Part shown: positions 10,058 to 17,636 of the stretch, piece after piece
Layout: the number at the start of each line of letters is the position of its first letter
How positions within the stretch are numbered: the stretch's first letter is position 1
From: Chromera velia
Lineage: Eukaryota; Sar; Chromeraceae
DNA length: 20,554 nucleotides
Direction: 5' to 3'
NCBI GenBank assembly: GCA_018398765.1
Contig: JAHBMJ010000325.1
Location: 1 to 20,554, forward strand
The notes under the pieces: model-generated
Seen by the model: only the letters and a program-made list of their open reading frames with translations
What the model was told of the DNA's origin: nothing
Database searches by the model: none
Program-made: the position numbers and the translations under genes

Positions 10058-11605
10058 GGCATCGAGAGAGACACACAGACGCAAAGAGAATCGAACTGAG
10101 AGACCAGAACTCACACGATCGCACACTACCAGTCGGGGCCATGACCATAGAGAAAATGAGACAGACACCCTTTGTTCGCAACAAAGAAAGCAAAGAAACG
10201 AATCAACGAACCAACATTCTCCCTCCCTGACCGACCCCAAATGTGACCAGAGAGGCCGACGATGCCCCCCCATTCCCCCCCTGCTGGTTGCGTTGCACGG
10301 CTCCAGGTCCGTGTGTGCCGTCCCTCTGAATCACCACCCCCCCCGAGGGCCTTCCTCCTCTCGTTCGCTGCGTCTTCACAGCTTCCCCTGCGGACTCTCC
10401 GGGAGTCTTGGAAACAGCGCTCGTCACATGATCCACCTTCACTTGGCGATTCGCTCCTCTTCCCCCAGATCTCGAGAGGGAGGCCTCGGTTCCTTTTTTG
10501 GGAAGGGGAAGGGAGGCCGTTACTCCCTCTTCCTCTCCACCCCTGCACGCCCCACCCCTCTTCCTATTCCACTCCCCCCGTGGAGCAGGAGGCTGCACCG
10601 AGTCTCCCCTCCCTCCAAAGAGAAACAAGCGGCTTCCCACTGCTGTCAGAGAGTGACCGAATCGGCGAGCAGGCACGCGACCACTCACGGCATCAGACGG
10701 CGTTGAGGCGACCGGCGGTTCTTTCTCTTTCTCTTTGCACAGCCCCCGACTCGATTCTGCTGTTTCCCTCTGCTCACTCTTCATTCCCCAAATCCTCCCA
10801 TGCACCCCCTCACCGCCCTTCCCCGCAGTGCCCCCCTTGCCAAAACAAGAGAGACCCCGTCCCTCTGCATTCGCATCCTCATTCAATTTACCCACCCCCT
10901 TCCGCTCCCCCTTCTCTCCTTCCCTGCCGCCCCCCCTCCCAAGCTCCACATCCACATCCCCCTCGGGCTCGAGTCTGTGCCAAGAGAACCAGCCATCGGA
11001 AGGATCATCAGGGATCTCCAGGAGGTACACGTCCCCGAACAGCCGACGTGCACCCATTCCACCTGAGACCACCGCAGCTGGACGCGCCTCTCCGAGGACC
11101 TCCAGACTGGCCTGCAGGCAGACAGGCAGGCAGGCAGGCAGGCAGGGAGGTATTGTATGTACAGACACAGACAGGCGGACGGACGCATATACATGTTTGG
11201 CGAGCGTCTGTATCTGACTGCACGTAATACATGAGTCGTCTGCGATGGGTACGTTCAGGGTTTCCAGACAGGAAGGCACACATGCATGGAGGCAGGTCGG
11301 CATGTACGCATAGCCGCGCTGTGCGCATTCCCCCCACTTTTCTCCCTCTAGACATCACCCCGCACAAAAAGAGAAATGCCCGTCTTCGTTTTTCCAGTCT
11401 CCACCTCTCCCCCTCCCCCAGAAACCTCCTGCAGGTCTCTATACCTCCCTCCTGAAGCTCAGATGAATGAATGGAAGACCTCGTGTCTGCATGTCACCAT
11501 TGCTCCGATGCAGATACTCACCCTAGCTAGACTCAGAGAAAGAGAGAGAGAGACCAACTCTCGGATTCACAACGAACTGATGCAGGCAACAGAGAGACCC
11601 ACCCA

Positions 11606-11647
<42 letters not shown>

Positions 11648-14600
11648 CAGACTGACTGTGCAGGACGCATAGTGATTCCGCGCGGATGGTGGCCGTCCTC
11701 TTGTACACCAGTGCTCCCACCTGCAGGCAGGCAGGCAGGCAGGCAGGCAGGAGTCCAGGTGCAGGATCACCAGACGAACTCAGAAGACAAAAAGAAACAA
11801 AAGACCAGGCCTCTCCACACACACGGGGATGAAAACAAGAACGCATTCCTCTCCCCATCTCTTCCTGTCCCCATGGAGTCTCATTCGTTCTTTCAACTGA
11901 CACGATCGAAAAGATTGAACACCAACAGGCCGACAGGAAGTCTTCAAAGAACGTTTCGACACGGCCGCAAACACGACGATTTCTTCGGTACGTCTTGCCA
12001 CTTTGCGACGAAACCAAAATGGAAGAACGAGCCATCCAGCAGTAAAAATAAAAAAAGAACAGAAAAGAAAAGACGATGCGTCTACTGGAAGGAAGATGCT
12101 TCTCTCCCTCACCCGACCAAGCAGCCAGGCAGGCAGGCAGCCCACCCACCTCGGAGGCTCAAATTCCCTTTCCAGTCGGAAGGGCAGGGCCATCCCGGAC
12201 TTGCACTCCAGCACACTCACGCGTCCGAACTGTCTGCTGGCCGATGCAATCACCCTCCCGTGTCTTCCCCTCGGCAGATGGGAAAACACGACTAGTCTCT
12301 GACCCTTCTCAAAAGGAGAAGAAGCACAGAGAGGGACGGCAACGCAGTCCGATCCCCGGAACCTGCGCTCGCTCGCTCATGCGCAGAGAGGAAGGAAGGA
12401 AGGAGCGCAGGCAGGCAGTACATGAAGGAGACAGAGAGAGAAAAAGAGCGCCCACCCCAAACATTCATGATCTGCGAGCAATGAGGCAGAAAGAAGACAG
12501 GAGAACCAGATGGCTATCCAAACGATCTGTTTGACGCACGCTCGGAGGGACTTTAGGCCGGGAACAGAACATGAGGAGATGCGGAGACAACAGCGAGAGA
12601 CACCCACAAGCACATGACATGAAGAGGGAAACGACAAGTGGAAGAAAGAGAGCAAAACACCACGCCAAGCTGCACTCAAAGAGCGTCCGCGTCAAACTAA
12701 ACACAGAGACATGCTACATCACATGTGCCCCCAAAACACTGGAAGACTCTCCAGCGTCGGCGGGGTTTTGTGTACACGGATTCTTTGATGGTATACTAAT
12801 ATTCATGCACGTTTTTGCATTAACGGTGATCGCATGTTCAGATCCTTCTGCAAGCGCGCAAAGCAAATAGCAAACAATATCCCCCCCCCCCCATCTCTAA
12901 CCTGCACGCATCCGCCAAAGGATCATCCAGCATGTTCTCGCTCATCATCGCGTTCAGCGTCCACTCAAAGTCTCTCTCTCCCTCCTTCTCCTCTCCTGTC
13001 TCGCCCCCTTCTTTCGTCGAGACTGGGACGGGGGGGGGGGGTGAAGAGGAGAAGTCCCTTTTGGCCCCCAGACTTTTGTTCTCGAAGAACCCCCTCTTCA
13101 AGTCAAGTGACCACACCTCACAGCAGGGCATCGGCACTTCAGAGTCAAACAGCTCAAAAACCCCGTAGCCCCCCGACAGGAGGATTCGATCCGCCAAGCC
13201 GTGTCCGTCTCCGTCCCGTGAGTCTCTGCATTGGGCTTTTCTGTCTCTGTCTCCATCTGCGTCTGCCTGTCTGTTTTGGTCTCCATCAGAGAGGGAATGG
13301 GAATTCTCTTCTCCTTTTTCCTCCTGAGCGAAAAAAAAGGCAAAAGGAAGAGGAGGAGGGGGGGGAGACAGCCGTCATACCAGACAGAGGCTTTCTTTTC
13401 TTCTGCATGCTTGTACAAAATCTCCCACTTGTTCATTCAGGTTTTCACTCGAGAGCAACCAGAGAATCGAAAGCTCCAACTTGAAGAGAGAGAGAAAGAG
13501 AGAGGAGAAACGAAGAGGACGCACAAGAGCAACAAACAAACATCGATCAACTTCTCTTCCAAAACATACAGACAGACGGAAAGGACCAACTCCAAAACCT
13601 ACCCCACCTGACGGGCAGACAAACACAATCCTTCGCAACTCACCCCTGCAGTTTTGTTGTTGCACGACGAAAGAGAAAAGCGCCTCGCGGCAAGAGCCCC
13701 AAGCCCCGGGGCCCCAGCACTGCTGTCGAAGGAGAGGAGAACGTCTTTGCGAGGCTGCATGCATACAGACACGAGAGGAGGGAAGCTCGACTGGACATCA
13801 AAAACAACGAACGTCAGAATTTCTGGAAATGCACGCACACATGGCAACCGAGGGTAAGGGATTCAGTCAAGGAAGGGCAGACAAACCGGCCAAGATTGAC
13901 AGTAAATGTGCACAGACTCCCTCTGACAGTGACCGTGCATTTGCTGCTCGTTTCCCCTTGGCCGACTGACTGTTCTTGCTTGAGAGACTAATCGGTGAAA
14001 GCGCCAGACAGACCAGACAAACAGAGGCATAACAGAGGCCACACAGAGAGAAAGGCTTTCTGTTTTTTTCTTTTTTTTAGCATTCTTGTCTCTTCTCTCT
14101 CTCCTTCTCCCCGACTGACTGACTGACTGACCGACTGACTTTCTCGCTCTTTTCCCCACTCTCCTTTTCCCTTACAGACAGACAGTAATGTTTGTTTCCT
14201 CTCTCCCTGTTCTTTCGTGAACGGAGAAAAAGAGAAAGGCTTCCCCACCTTCACAAGAAAAATCAAACGGAGGCTTCATTCATTCATACCCAATATACAT
14301 CCAAAACATTCAACGCTGTCTGAATCGATCGAGACTGATGTTGACCCACTGCATCTGAACGCAGATCTGCAACGTCGATAGCAGCCACATTCCTCTCACA
14401 CAAAAGTTCCCCTTTCACACATTGCACAATCCGCCCATGCATGCCACCCACCTGCACAAGAGACTGCGGGAGGTCCTCAGGCTCCTTCCAGGGGCTCTCC
14501 CAAACATCCAGACGCTCCTTCGGGAGGGGGAACTGCCGCACCTCTGTTGTTCTTGTGTGTGTGTTTTTGTTGTTTTTTTGTTCGATGGTTCAGGATGCAC

Positions 14601-14803
14601 ACAAGAGAATTCACAGAGAAACATGACAAACGGAAACATACGCGCACATGCATGCCCATGCAATCACACACAAGGACCCGTCAGTCACGAGGGCATGCCC
14701 ACGCACACGCACACGCAACCACACAGAGAGAGAGAGAGAGACACAGAGAGAGAGAGAGACACACACACACACAGAGAGAGAGAGAGAGGGGGAGAGAGAG
14801 ACG

Positions 14804-14840
<37 letters not shown>

Positions 14841-16686
14841 GGAGAGAGAGAGAGAGGAAAACGCTTGTTCCAGCTTCCTGTCCAGAGCTTCCGCACTTCC
14901 TTCCTTCCGTCCATCCGTCCGTCCGTCCGCGAGCGCATACAGCCAAAATGGAGAAGAGAAGGTTAACGAAAGGCTTCCTTCCTTAATTCTTCCTCATCTG
15001 AGGCTGATCGATCACGATCTTTCCCGACCGACCTGAAAGACGGAGGGGGCCTGCCCAAACAGATAGCGACCCTTCCTTGCGTGCGAACTTCTGAATCAAG
15101 TTTCTGCATCATGACAGAAAGCACACATGTTAATACAGAAACAGCCAAACAAATGAAAGTGTATGAAAATTAGGTCGCACATCTTCTTTTTTTTTCTTCT
15201 CTCCTGGAGAGAGAAAGACAGGCAGAGACAGAATGTATACTTCTTTCTTTCTTTCTTTCTTTCTTTTCCCTCCTTCTTTTCGTGTACAGGCAGACAGATA
15301 GATATACTGATAGACAGACTTGCTGACAGACAGACGAACAAACGGACAGACACTTTTTCCTACTTCTGGTCGTTCTCTTTATTTCTTCTTTCTTTTTCCC
15401 AAACATGGAGACAGGCAGACACATCACATGACTTCTTTTTGGCAGACAGACAGACAGACTATATGTTTCTTCCTCTCCCTTCTGACAGACAGACAGACAG
15501 ACAGAGAGACAGAGAGACAGAGAGACAGACAGACAGAGAGACAGACAGACAGAGAGACAGACAGACAGAGAGACAGACAGGCAGACAGACAGAGAGACAG
15601 ACAGCGGACAGACAGACAGGCAGGCAGGCAGACAGAGAGACAGAGAGACAGACAGACAGCCAGCCTATACGTTTCTTTCAGACAAACAGACAGAGAGACA
15701 GACAAGCAGGCAGACAGACAGACTGTATCGTCTTTTCTTTCCCCTTTTCAGGCGGACGGACGGACGGACAGAGAGACAGACAGACTGGCGGGAACGCAAA
15801 CAGTTAGAAAACAGGAAGTCACCTCCCGAAAAAATGGAAAAGAACCATGGAACAGGCGGGCATGAACTTCAAAAGAAGAACAGCATGCAGACAGGTGCAA
15901 TGCTCTTTTTCCCTCTCCCTTCTAACCCTTCTTCTGCGCATTCGCTCAATTCCGTCCTGTCTGACTTTACAACCCCCCCTCTTTTTTGGGCCGGGCAAAA
16001 GAGAAAGAACGCTCTCTCTGTGCGAATGAGGGGAAGAGTCGGCAAGCGAAATGGTTGAGTGGAGTCGACGAGCCTCAGGGCTGACTTTGAGGAAGCAGAG
16101 CATGTCTGATACTGAGAAGCGTCTCTTTCTGCATGCACGCACAGGTCCAATGGTGGGAAGGACAGAAAGGGAAAGGGAGGGTGCAAAAAGAAAAAAGGAA
16201 CAGGAAAGTCTTCAGATTTGATGGATGAGGATTCCATTCCTTTCCCTTGTGAAACGAGGGGCTGTCCATCGTGGAGGAAGGAAGCGTAGCTAAAAAACAA
16301 ACGAATAAACAAATCCAGCTTCTGAACCAAAATGTGGCTTGACAAGCATCTGTGTGCAAGCGTCGCATTTCAAAATTCTGTTCAAAAGCTTTAGAGCCTT
16401 TTTTGCTGGTTTGATCAGCAGGGTGTGAGGATGCACCCCGACAAACCGACCGGCCGACCGAACCCCCCCCCACACCCCAATTCTCATATTCGCAGCGACA
16501 ATGACGATTTGAATGGAGATCAGAATGCCGGTGTTTTTCAAAGAAGAGCTCCATTCAGTCACCTGTGAAGAAAAGGAGCACCTCTTCGAGAAGGTTCAAC
16601 GACAAGAGGGCGGTCAGAGATGTTTTGCAGGAAGGAGACGGCGACGGGACACGCGCTGTCGAAGTTGGTGTCGTGGCTGCCTCCAT
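6343..16686 (-). CDS. Kelch-repeat beta-propeller protein with giant low-complexity insertions (about 12 exons)
   Basis: Kelch repeats build a propeller that usually serves as a protein-binding platform. Proposed exons, minus strand: 16686-16563, 15866-15823, 15103-15033, 14551-14452, 13754-13644, 13479-13381, 13323-12902, 12362-12221, 11111-10236, 9862-8207, 7584-6599, 6397-6343. They total 4686 nt, 1561 codons plus TGA, and all phases match. Kelch signs (Gly-Gly, a later aromatic/Asp strand, Trp) are ILLSGGYGV with CEVWSLDL (about residues 229-258), AVVSGGMG with DVYLLEI (384-404), RRFGHS with RLFLFGG and DLWML (520-668), PRVHHS with [10 protein letters not shown] and WTE (1174-1215), GGIWMFGG with AWFLD (1524-1550). 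A weaker first blade (ARRFSLSS) is near 136-143. Long Ser/Glu/Lys/Arg inserts interrupt the blades. No signal peptide or membrane segment is seen, so it is probably cytosolic or nuclear. Partner domains are not recognised. Exons from 13754 onward are firm, the first four tentative. Confidence 0.65.
6599..7584 (-). CDS. Kelch gene exon 11 (280-residue insertion, last GG strand)
   Basis: 986 nt (328 codons plus 2). It opens after GTGACTGCAG with [15 protein letters not shown], continuing the WTE strand of exon 10. About 280 residues of Ser, Pro, Glu and Thr-rich sequence follow, with a [13 protein letters not shown] patch. It closes with [19 protein letters not shown]. The donor GTCAC/GTCAGT joins in phase to the final exon. 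Confidence 0.7.
8081..8120. repeat. CT then CA microsatellite in kelch intron 10
   Basis: Irregular CT stretch followed by a clean CA run (8101-8120) inside the 622-nt intron 8206-7585. A purine-rich GA/GGGA patch lies at 7909-7950 in the same intron. No exon with convincing splice sites and kelch character was found here. Confidence 0.85.
8207..9862 (-). CDS. Kelch gene exon 10 (485-residue insertion and one blade)
   Basis: 1656 nt, 552 codons, phase 0 at both ends. [10 protein letters not shown] completes a blade; its Trp strand ([11 protein letters not shown]) follows only after an insertion of about 485 residues made of Ser runs, Arg/Glu/Lys mixtures and SLSLSL stretches. Inside lie two copies of an 18-residue motif (ERAWTR...PDLPLF). 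The exon ends with a classic blade: [20 protein letters not shown] followed by G-W-R-D-G and SSFVWTE. The donor is GAG/GTGAGG; a second GT five bases on (GTGAGA) would change phase. Confidence 0.75.
8900..8956 (-). repeat. Motif copy 2 in kelch insertion ([18 protein letters not shown])
   Basis: Residues about 966-984, 84 residues after copy 1. Six of the fifteen identical residues use different synonymous codons (AGA/CGA, TCG/TCC, TAT/TAC, CCT/CCC twice, CTT/CTC), so the pair looks old and conserved at the protein level, not a fresh DNA duplication. Confidence 0.85.
9152..9208 (-). repeat. Motif copy 1 in kelch insertion ([18 protein letters not shown])
   Basis: Residues about 882-900 of the predicted protein. 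It matches copy 2 at 15 of 18 positions (E through F). It is preceded by GLFQGRTL and followed by Cys-Arg-Glu. It is hydrophobic and aromatic in an otherwise polar low-complexity region, as expected of a short binding motif. Confidence 0.85.
10005..10052. repeat. GCAC / CA microsatellite in kelch intron 9
   Basis: Four GCAC units pass into about sixteen CA units. It lies in the 373-nt intron between the two largest kelch exons; on the transcribed strand this is a TG run, upstream of the acceptor at 9863. Confidence 0.95.
10236..11111 (-). CDS. Kelch gene exon 9 (two blades)
   Basis: 876 nt, 292 codons, phase 0 at both ends. It opens after a TGCC-repeat acceptor. It encodes [21 protein letters not shown] with [11 protein letters not shown], then a Gly/Glu/Lys insert of about 95 residues, then [20 protein letters not shown] followed by GG. 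A second insert of about 125 residues precedes ASLVTFG, which joins DLWML of the next exon. The donor chosen is GGG/GTCGGT; CTG/GTCACA, 12 nt earlier, is the alternative. Confidence 0.75.
11114..11150. repeat. GCAG tetranucleotide repeat at a splice acceptor
   Basis: On the minus strand this is a TGCC/TGTC run ending in CTGCAG directly at the 5' edge of kelch exon 9, so the microsatellite supplies the pyrimidine-rich part of the acceptor. Confidence 0.9.
11359..11451 (-). CDS. Possible 93-nt in-phase optional exon in the kelch gene
   Basis: After TTCCATTCATTCATCTGAGCTTCAG (shown here only as context), 93 nt run in phase 0 to TGCGGG/GTGATG. The 31 codons include [18 protein letters not shown], whose Trp strand and FLFLCG ending resemble the W-x-L and LFLFGG signatures of kelch blades. 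Inclusion keeps the whole frame intact and would give about 1592 residues. The donor is weaker than its neighbours. Confidence 0.3.
11604..11656. repeat. CA - GA compound microsatellite in kelch intron 8
   Basis: CA run (11604-11622) followed by a GA run and a short CAGACTGACTG end. Same order as the array at 5572-5636. Confidence 0.95.
11657..11720 (-). CDS. Possible cassette exon in the kelch gene
   Basis: A perfect GCAG-repeat acceptor (CTGCCTGCCTGCCTGCAG on the minus strand) opens 64 nt ending at CACA/GTCAGT. In phase with the previous exon it reads [20 protein letters not shown]. Because 64 is not a multiple of three, including it alone would shift the frame of the next exon, so it is either spurious, used with a second cassette, or a poison exon. 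Confidence 0.2.
11721..11752. repeat. GCAG repeat next to possible cassette exon
   Basis: Seven GCAG units, on the minus strand TGCC units ending in CTGCAG at 11726-11721. It looks like the real acceptors at 11112 and 9863 and may create a cryptic or optional acceptor. A shorter copy lies at 12122-12141. Confidence 0.9.
12221..12362 (-). CDS. Kelch gene exon 8
   Basis: 142 nt (1 plus 47 codons) from GAGCGCAG to GGACGC/GTGAGT. It reads [12 protein letters not shown], then [20 protein letters not shown]. The RGRHG segment fits the start of the next blade. The 1109-nt intron after it is the longest here and may hide one or two optional exons (see 11359-11451 and 11657-11720). Confidence 0.6.
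12881..12892. repeat. Poly-C tract
   Basis: Twelve C residues in the intron just after the donor of kelch exon 7 (poly-G on the transcribed strand, a possible splice-enhancing G run). Confidence 0.85.
12902..13323 (-). CDS. Kelch gene exon 7 (blade with SGGYG)
   Basis: 422 nt (140 codons plus 2) from TTTTTCGCTCAG to GCGTGCAG/GTTAGA. An Asp/Arg-rich start ([20 protein letters not shown]) leads to [17 protein letters not shown] and CCEVWSLDL, a clear kelch blade. After an insert rich in Ser, Pro and Glu comes the WTLN strand. Confidence 0.7.
13381..13479 (-). CDS. Kelch gene exon 6
   Basis: 99 nt, phase 0 to phase 0, after CTCTTTCTCTCTCTCTTCAAG and before CTG/GTATGA. It reads [20 protein letters not shown] and on to RRKESLCL. 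The 57-nt intron that follows is the shortest in the window. Confidence 0.55.
13644..13754 (-). CDS. Kelch gene exon 5
   Basis: 111 nt, phase 0 at both ends, from a good pyrimidine tract (CTTCCCTCCTCTCGTGTCTG...GCATGCAG) to GCAGGG/GTGAGT. It encodes [12 protein letters not shown] and [18 protein letters not shown]; the ARRFSLSS segment resembles the R-x-x-H-S opening of a degenerate kelch blade. Confidence 0.55.
14111..14140. repeat. GACT tetranucleotide repeat
   Basis: About seven GACT units with one GACC, within the 697-nt intron between tentative kelch exons 4 and 5. Apart from this and a T-rich run (14060-14079) the intron shows nothing recognisable. Confidence 0.9.
14452..14551 (-). CDS. 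Tentative exon 4 of the kelch gene
   Basis: 100 nt ending at a strong donor CTTGTGCAG/GTGGGT. It contains the plausible peptide [20 protein letters not shown]. The acceptor is weak: the upstream bases are A/C-rich, not pyrimidine-rich, and the AG was chosen for phase. The donor end is more reliable than the start. Confidence 0.42.
14700..14855. repeat. Long GA/CA compound array in a kelch intron
   Basis: CGCACA units, then alternating blocks of GA and CA, then a long GA run with GGAG interruptions. It occupies a third of the intron between tentative exons 3 and 4. A TCCG/TTCC run (14891-14929) follows. Open frames of ERERER type are products of the repeat. Confidence 0.95.
15033..15103 (-). 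CDS. Tentative exon 3 of the kelch gene
   Basis: 71 nt between GATGCAG and TTTCAG/GTCGGT. In phase it reads [17 protein letters not shown] and on to PPPSF. The donor has C at position +3, as do two other donors proposed for this gene and one in the apyrase gene. Confidence 0.35.
15241..15264. repeat. TTTC repeat
   Basis: Six TTTC units in the 719-nt intron between tentative kelch exons 2 and 3. Confidence 0.9.
15290..15790. repeat. CAGA/GAGA array with 16-bp higher-order unit
   Basis: Blocks of CAGA, GAGA, CAGG and CGGA tetranucleotides, densest at 15484-15730. Between about 15526 and 15600 the unit ACAGACAGACAGAGAG (16 bp) repeats several times, a higher-order organisation. Three non-repeat islands (near 15350-15410, 15465-15482, 15660-15680) share words such as ACTATATGTTTCTT / CTATACGTTTCTT, so a larger block has also been copied. 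The array makes up most of a kelch-gene intron. Confidence 0.95.
15823..15866 (-). CDS. Tentative 44-nt exon 2 of the kelch gene
   Basis: Opens after a good pyrimidine tract (CTGTTCTTCTTTTGAAG) and closes at CGGGAG/GTGACT. In phase it reads [14 protein letters not shown]. The other two frames would break phase with the next exon. No homology is recognised. Confidence 0.35.
16563..16686 (-). CDS. Tentative first coding exon of the kelch gene
   Basis: ATG at 16686 (context CACGATGG) opens 41 codons plus one base. A Ser/Pro/Thr-rich start leads into a Leu-rich helix-like stretch ([15 protein letters not shown]), and the exon ends at TTCACAG/GTGACT. Its phase fits the next tentative exon. Two other frames over the same bases are also open, one on each strand, so the choice rests on the ATG, the donor and phase. 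A more upstream start within 16805-17198 is possible. Confidence 0.35.
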
Positions 16687-17000
16687 CGTGCTTTGCCGAC
16701 ACGAAACCTCTTTTCTTTTGATGAAAGAAGACACTCCACGTCTTAGAAATCACATACAAGAGCAAAGAGACCAGACGATCCCCTCAGTAGTCTGTCAGAA
16801 CCCGCTAAAGAACTAAGGGGAGGGACTGAAAAAAGGAGACTGATCTTATCGTGCCCGCAGTTTTTTCTTTCCGTTCCTCTTCGTTACGAGACGCCTGACC
16901 TCCCCTCTGTACGACGATGCTGGACAATCCGCCAGAGAATTTCACCTCTAAAAGACGTGCATCTCCCTTAATTGGGAGAGAGACAGGCGTTTTGAATACG

Positions 17001-17198
17001 TCAATAAAGAAGTACAAAGGAACGCAGCCGATCGCAGCCGTGAAGTCTCAGCGACTCAGGTGCGTTCCTACAGAGCCTACAAAAATCTGAACCTCTCCTG
17101 ACTTCCCTGCAAATGACTGTTTTGCAGATTTGGCAGAAAAGTTTTCCACGGGATTCATCCTCATCGTGATTCAGCTCGTCTGATGTATGAATGATCAT
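17001..17198 (-). CDS. Small open frame with CxxC-x14-CxxC pattern
   Basis: ATG at 17198 opens 65 codons to TGA. Residues 20-45 read LFCQICKTVIC and DFCRLC, giving C22-x2-C25 and C40-x2-C43 with an extra Cys at 30 and 55, the spacing of a zinc ribbon or treble clef. An acidic N-terminal part (DELNHDEDES) precedes it. It could be a small gene, an upstream exon of the kelch gene (a GT lies at several points after C43), or chance. Family not recognised. Confidence 0.25.
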   Translation of the reverse strand: MIIHTSDELNHDEDESRGKLFCQICKTVICREVRRGSDFCRLCRNAPESLRLHGCDRLRSFVLLY

Positions 17199-17240
17199 GA
17201 AGCCTCGATCAATGTCGGAGCTGGAGTCGATCTGACATGC

Positions 17241-17290
17241 AAGTATAGCCCAATATAGCCCAATGTAGCCCAAGATAGCTAGCCCAAGCA
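17241..17290. repeat. Tandem repeat with exact 10-bp period
   Basis: Four units of the type AAxATAGCCC / CAATATAGCC followed by a partial TAGCCCAAG. The period is one turn of DNA, so the same face of the helix is presented each time. It lies about 350-400 bp upstream of the apyrase ATG. Confidence 0.85.
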
Positions 17291-17372
17291 AGATGAATTT
17301 TTAAATTTTTAGCCGTCTCGGCGTCTCCGCGTGCCGGATGCGCGGTGGCCCGGAAAGCTTCCAATGATGGCA

Positions 17373-17380
17373 TGCATGCA
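17373..17380. promoter_or_regulatory. TGCATGCA site upstream of the apyrase gene
   Basis: This palindrome is the known target of some apicomplexan ApiAP2 factors. Other copies in the window are at 561 and 3714 (overlapping double sites), 6409, 13756 and 16130. Function here is inference. Confidence 0.35.
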
Positions 17381-17401
17381 GCGCGGGCCCTTTCCATGCA
17401 C

Positions 17402-17458
17402 TGTCGCGGCAATTGTCGCGGCAATTCGCGGCATGCCGGGGATTGCCGGGGCATGCAC
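17402..17458. repeat. GC-rich 12-bp tandem repeat
   Basis: TGTCGCGGCAAT occurs twice in direct succession (17402-17425), then TCGCGGCATGCCGGGG and ATTGCCGGGGCATGCA repeat parts of it. CGCGGCAAT and GCCGGGG words recur. It lies about 180-235 bp before the apyrase ATG. Confidence 0.8.
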
Positions 17459-17636
17459 AGAACGATTGACACCATGATCGCCCTTTCTGGAGGAGGCAAC
17501 CGAATTCTGCAATATTCTATGGCTGCACTGTTTTCCCATCCTGACAGTTTCCTCACGGCTTCCCCACAGAGTGAAATGAAAGGTTGTGTGAGATCTCTTC
17601 AGATTCAATGCATATTCCTGTGATTGTGTTTGGAAC

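Larger units (their letters stand above)
16687..17636. promoter_or_regulatory. Divergent intergenic region between kelch and apyrase genes
   Basis: The kelch gene (leftward) and the apyrase gene (rightward) start about 950 bp apart, so their promoters probably share this region. It holds a 10-bp tandem repeat (17241-17290), a TGCATGCA site (17373-17380) and a 12-bp GC-rich tandem repeat (17402-17458), all on the apyrase side within 400 bp of its ATG. No TATA box can be assigned. Some minus-strand frames (16805-17198) might be 5' exons of the kelch gene instead. Confidence 0.45.

Noticed and set aside
14611..14986. Frames of ERERER / SLSLSL type on both strands
   Set aside because: Generated by the GA/CA array in a kelch intron.
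15163..15865. Long plus-strand frames rich in DRQTDRQ (about 180-210 residues)
   Set aside because: They are translations of CAGA/GAGA microsatellite that lacks stop codons in several frames at once; no conserved domain, and they lie in an intron of the kelch gene.
16290..16562. Minus-strand frame with [19 protein letters not shown] and KCDAC
   Set aside because: Looks protein-like but lacks convincing splice sites that fit either neighbouring exon, and lies in the intron after tentative exon 1; kept out as a gene call.
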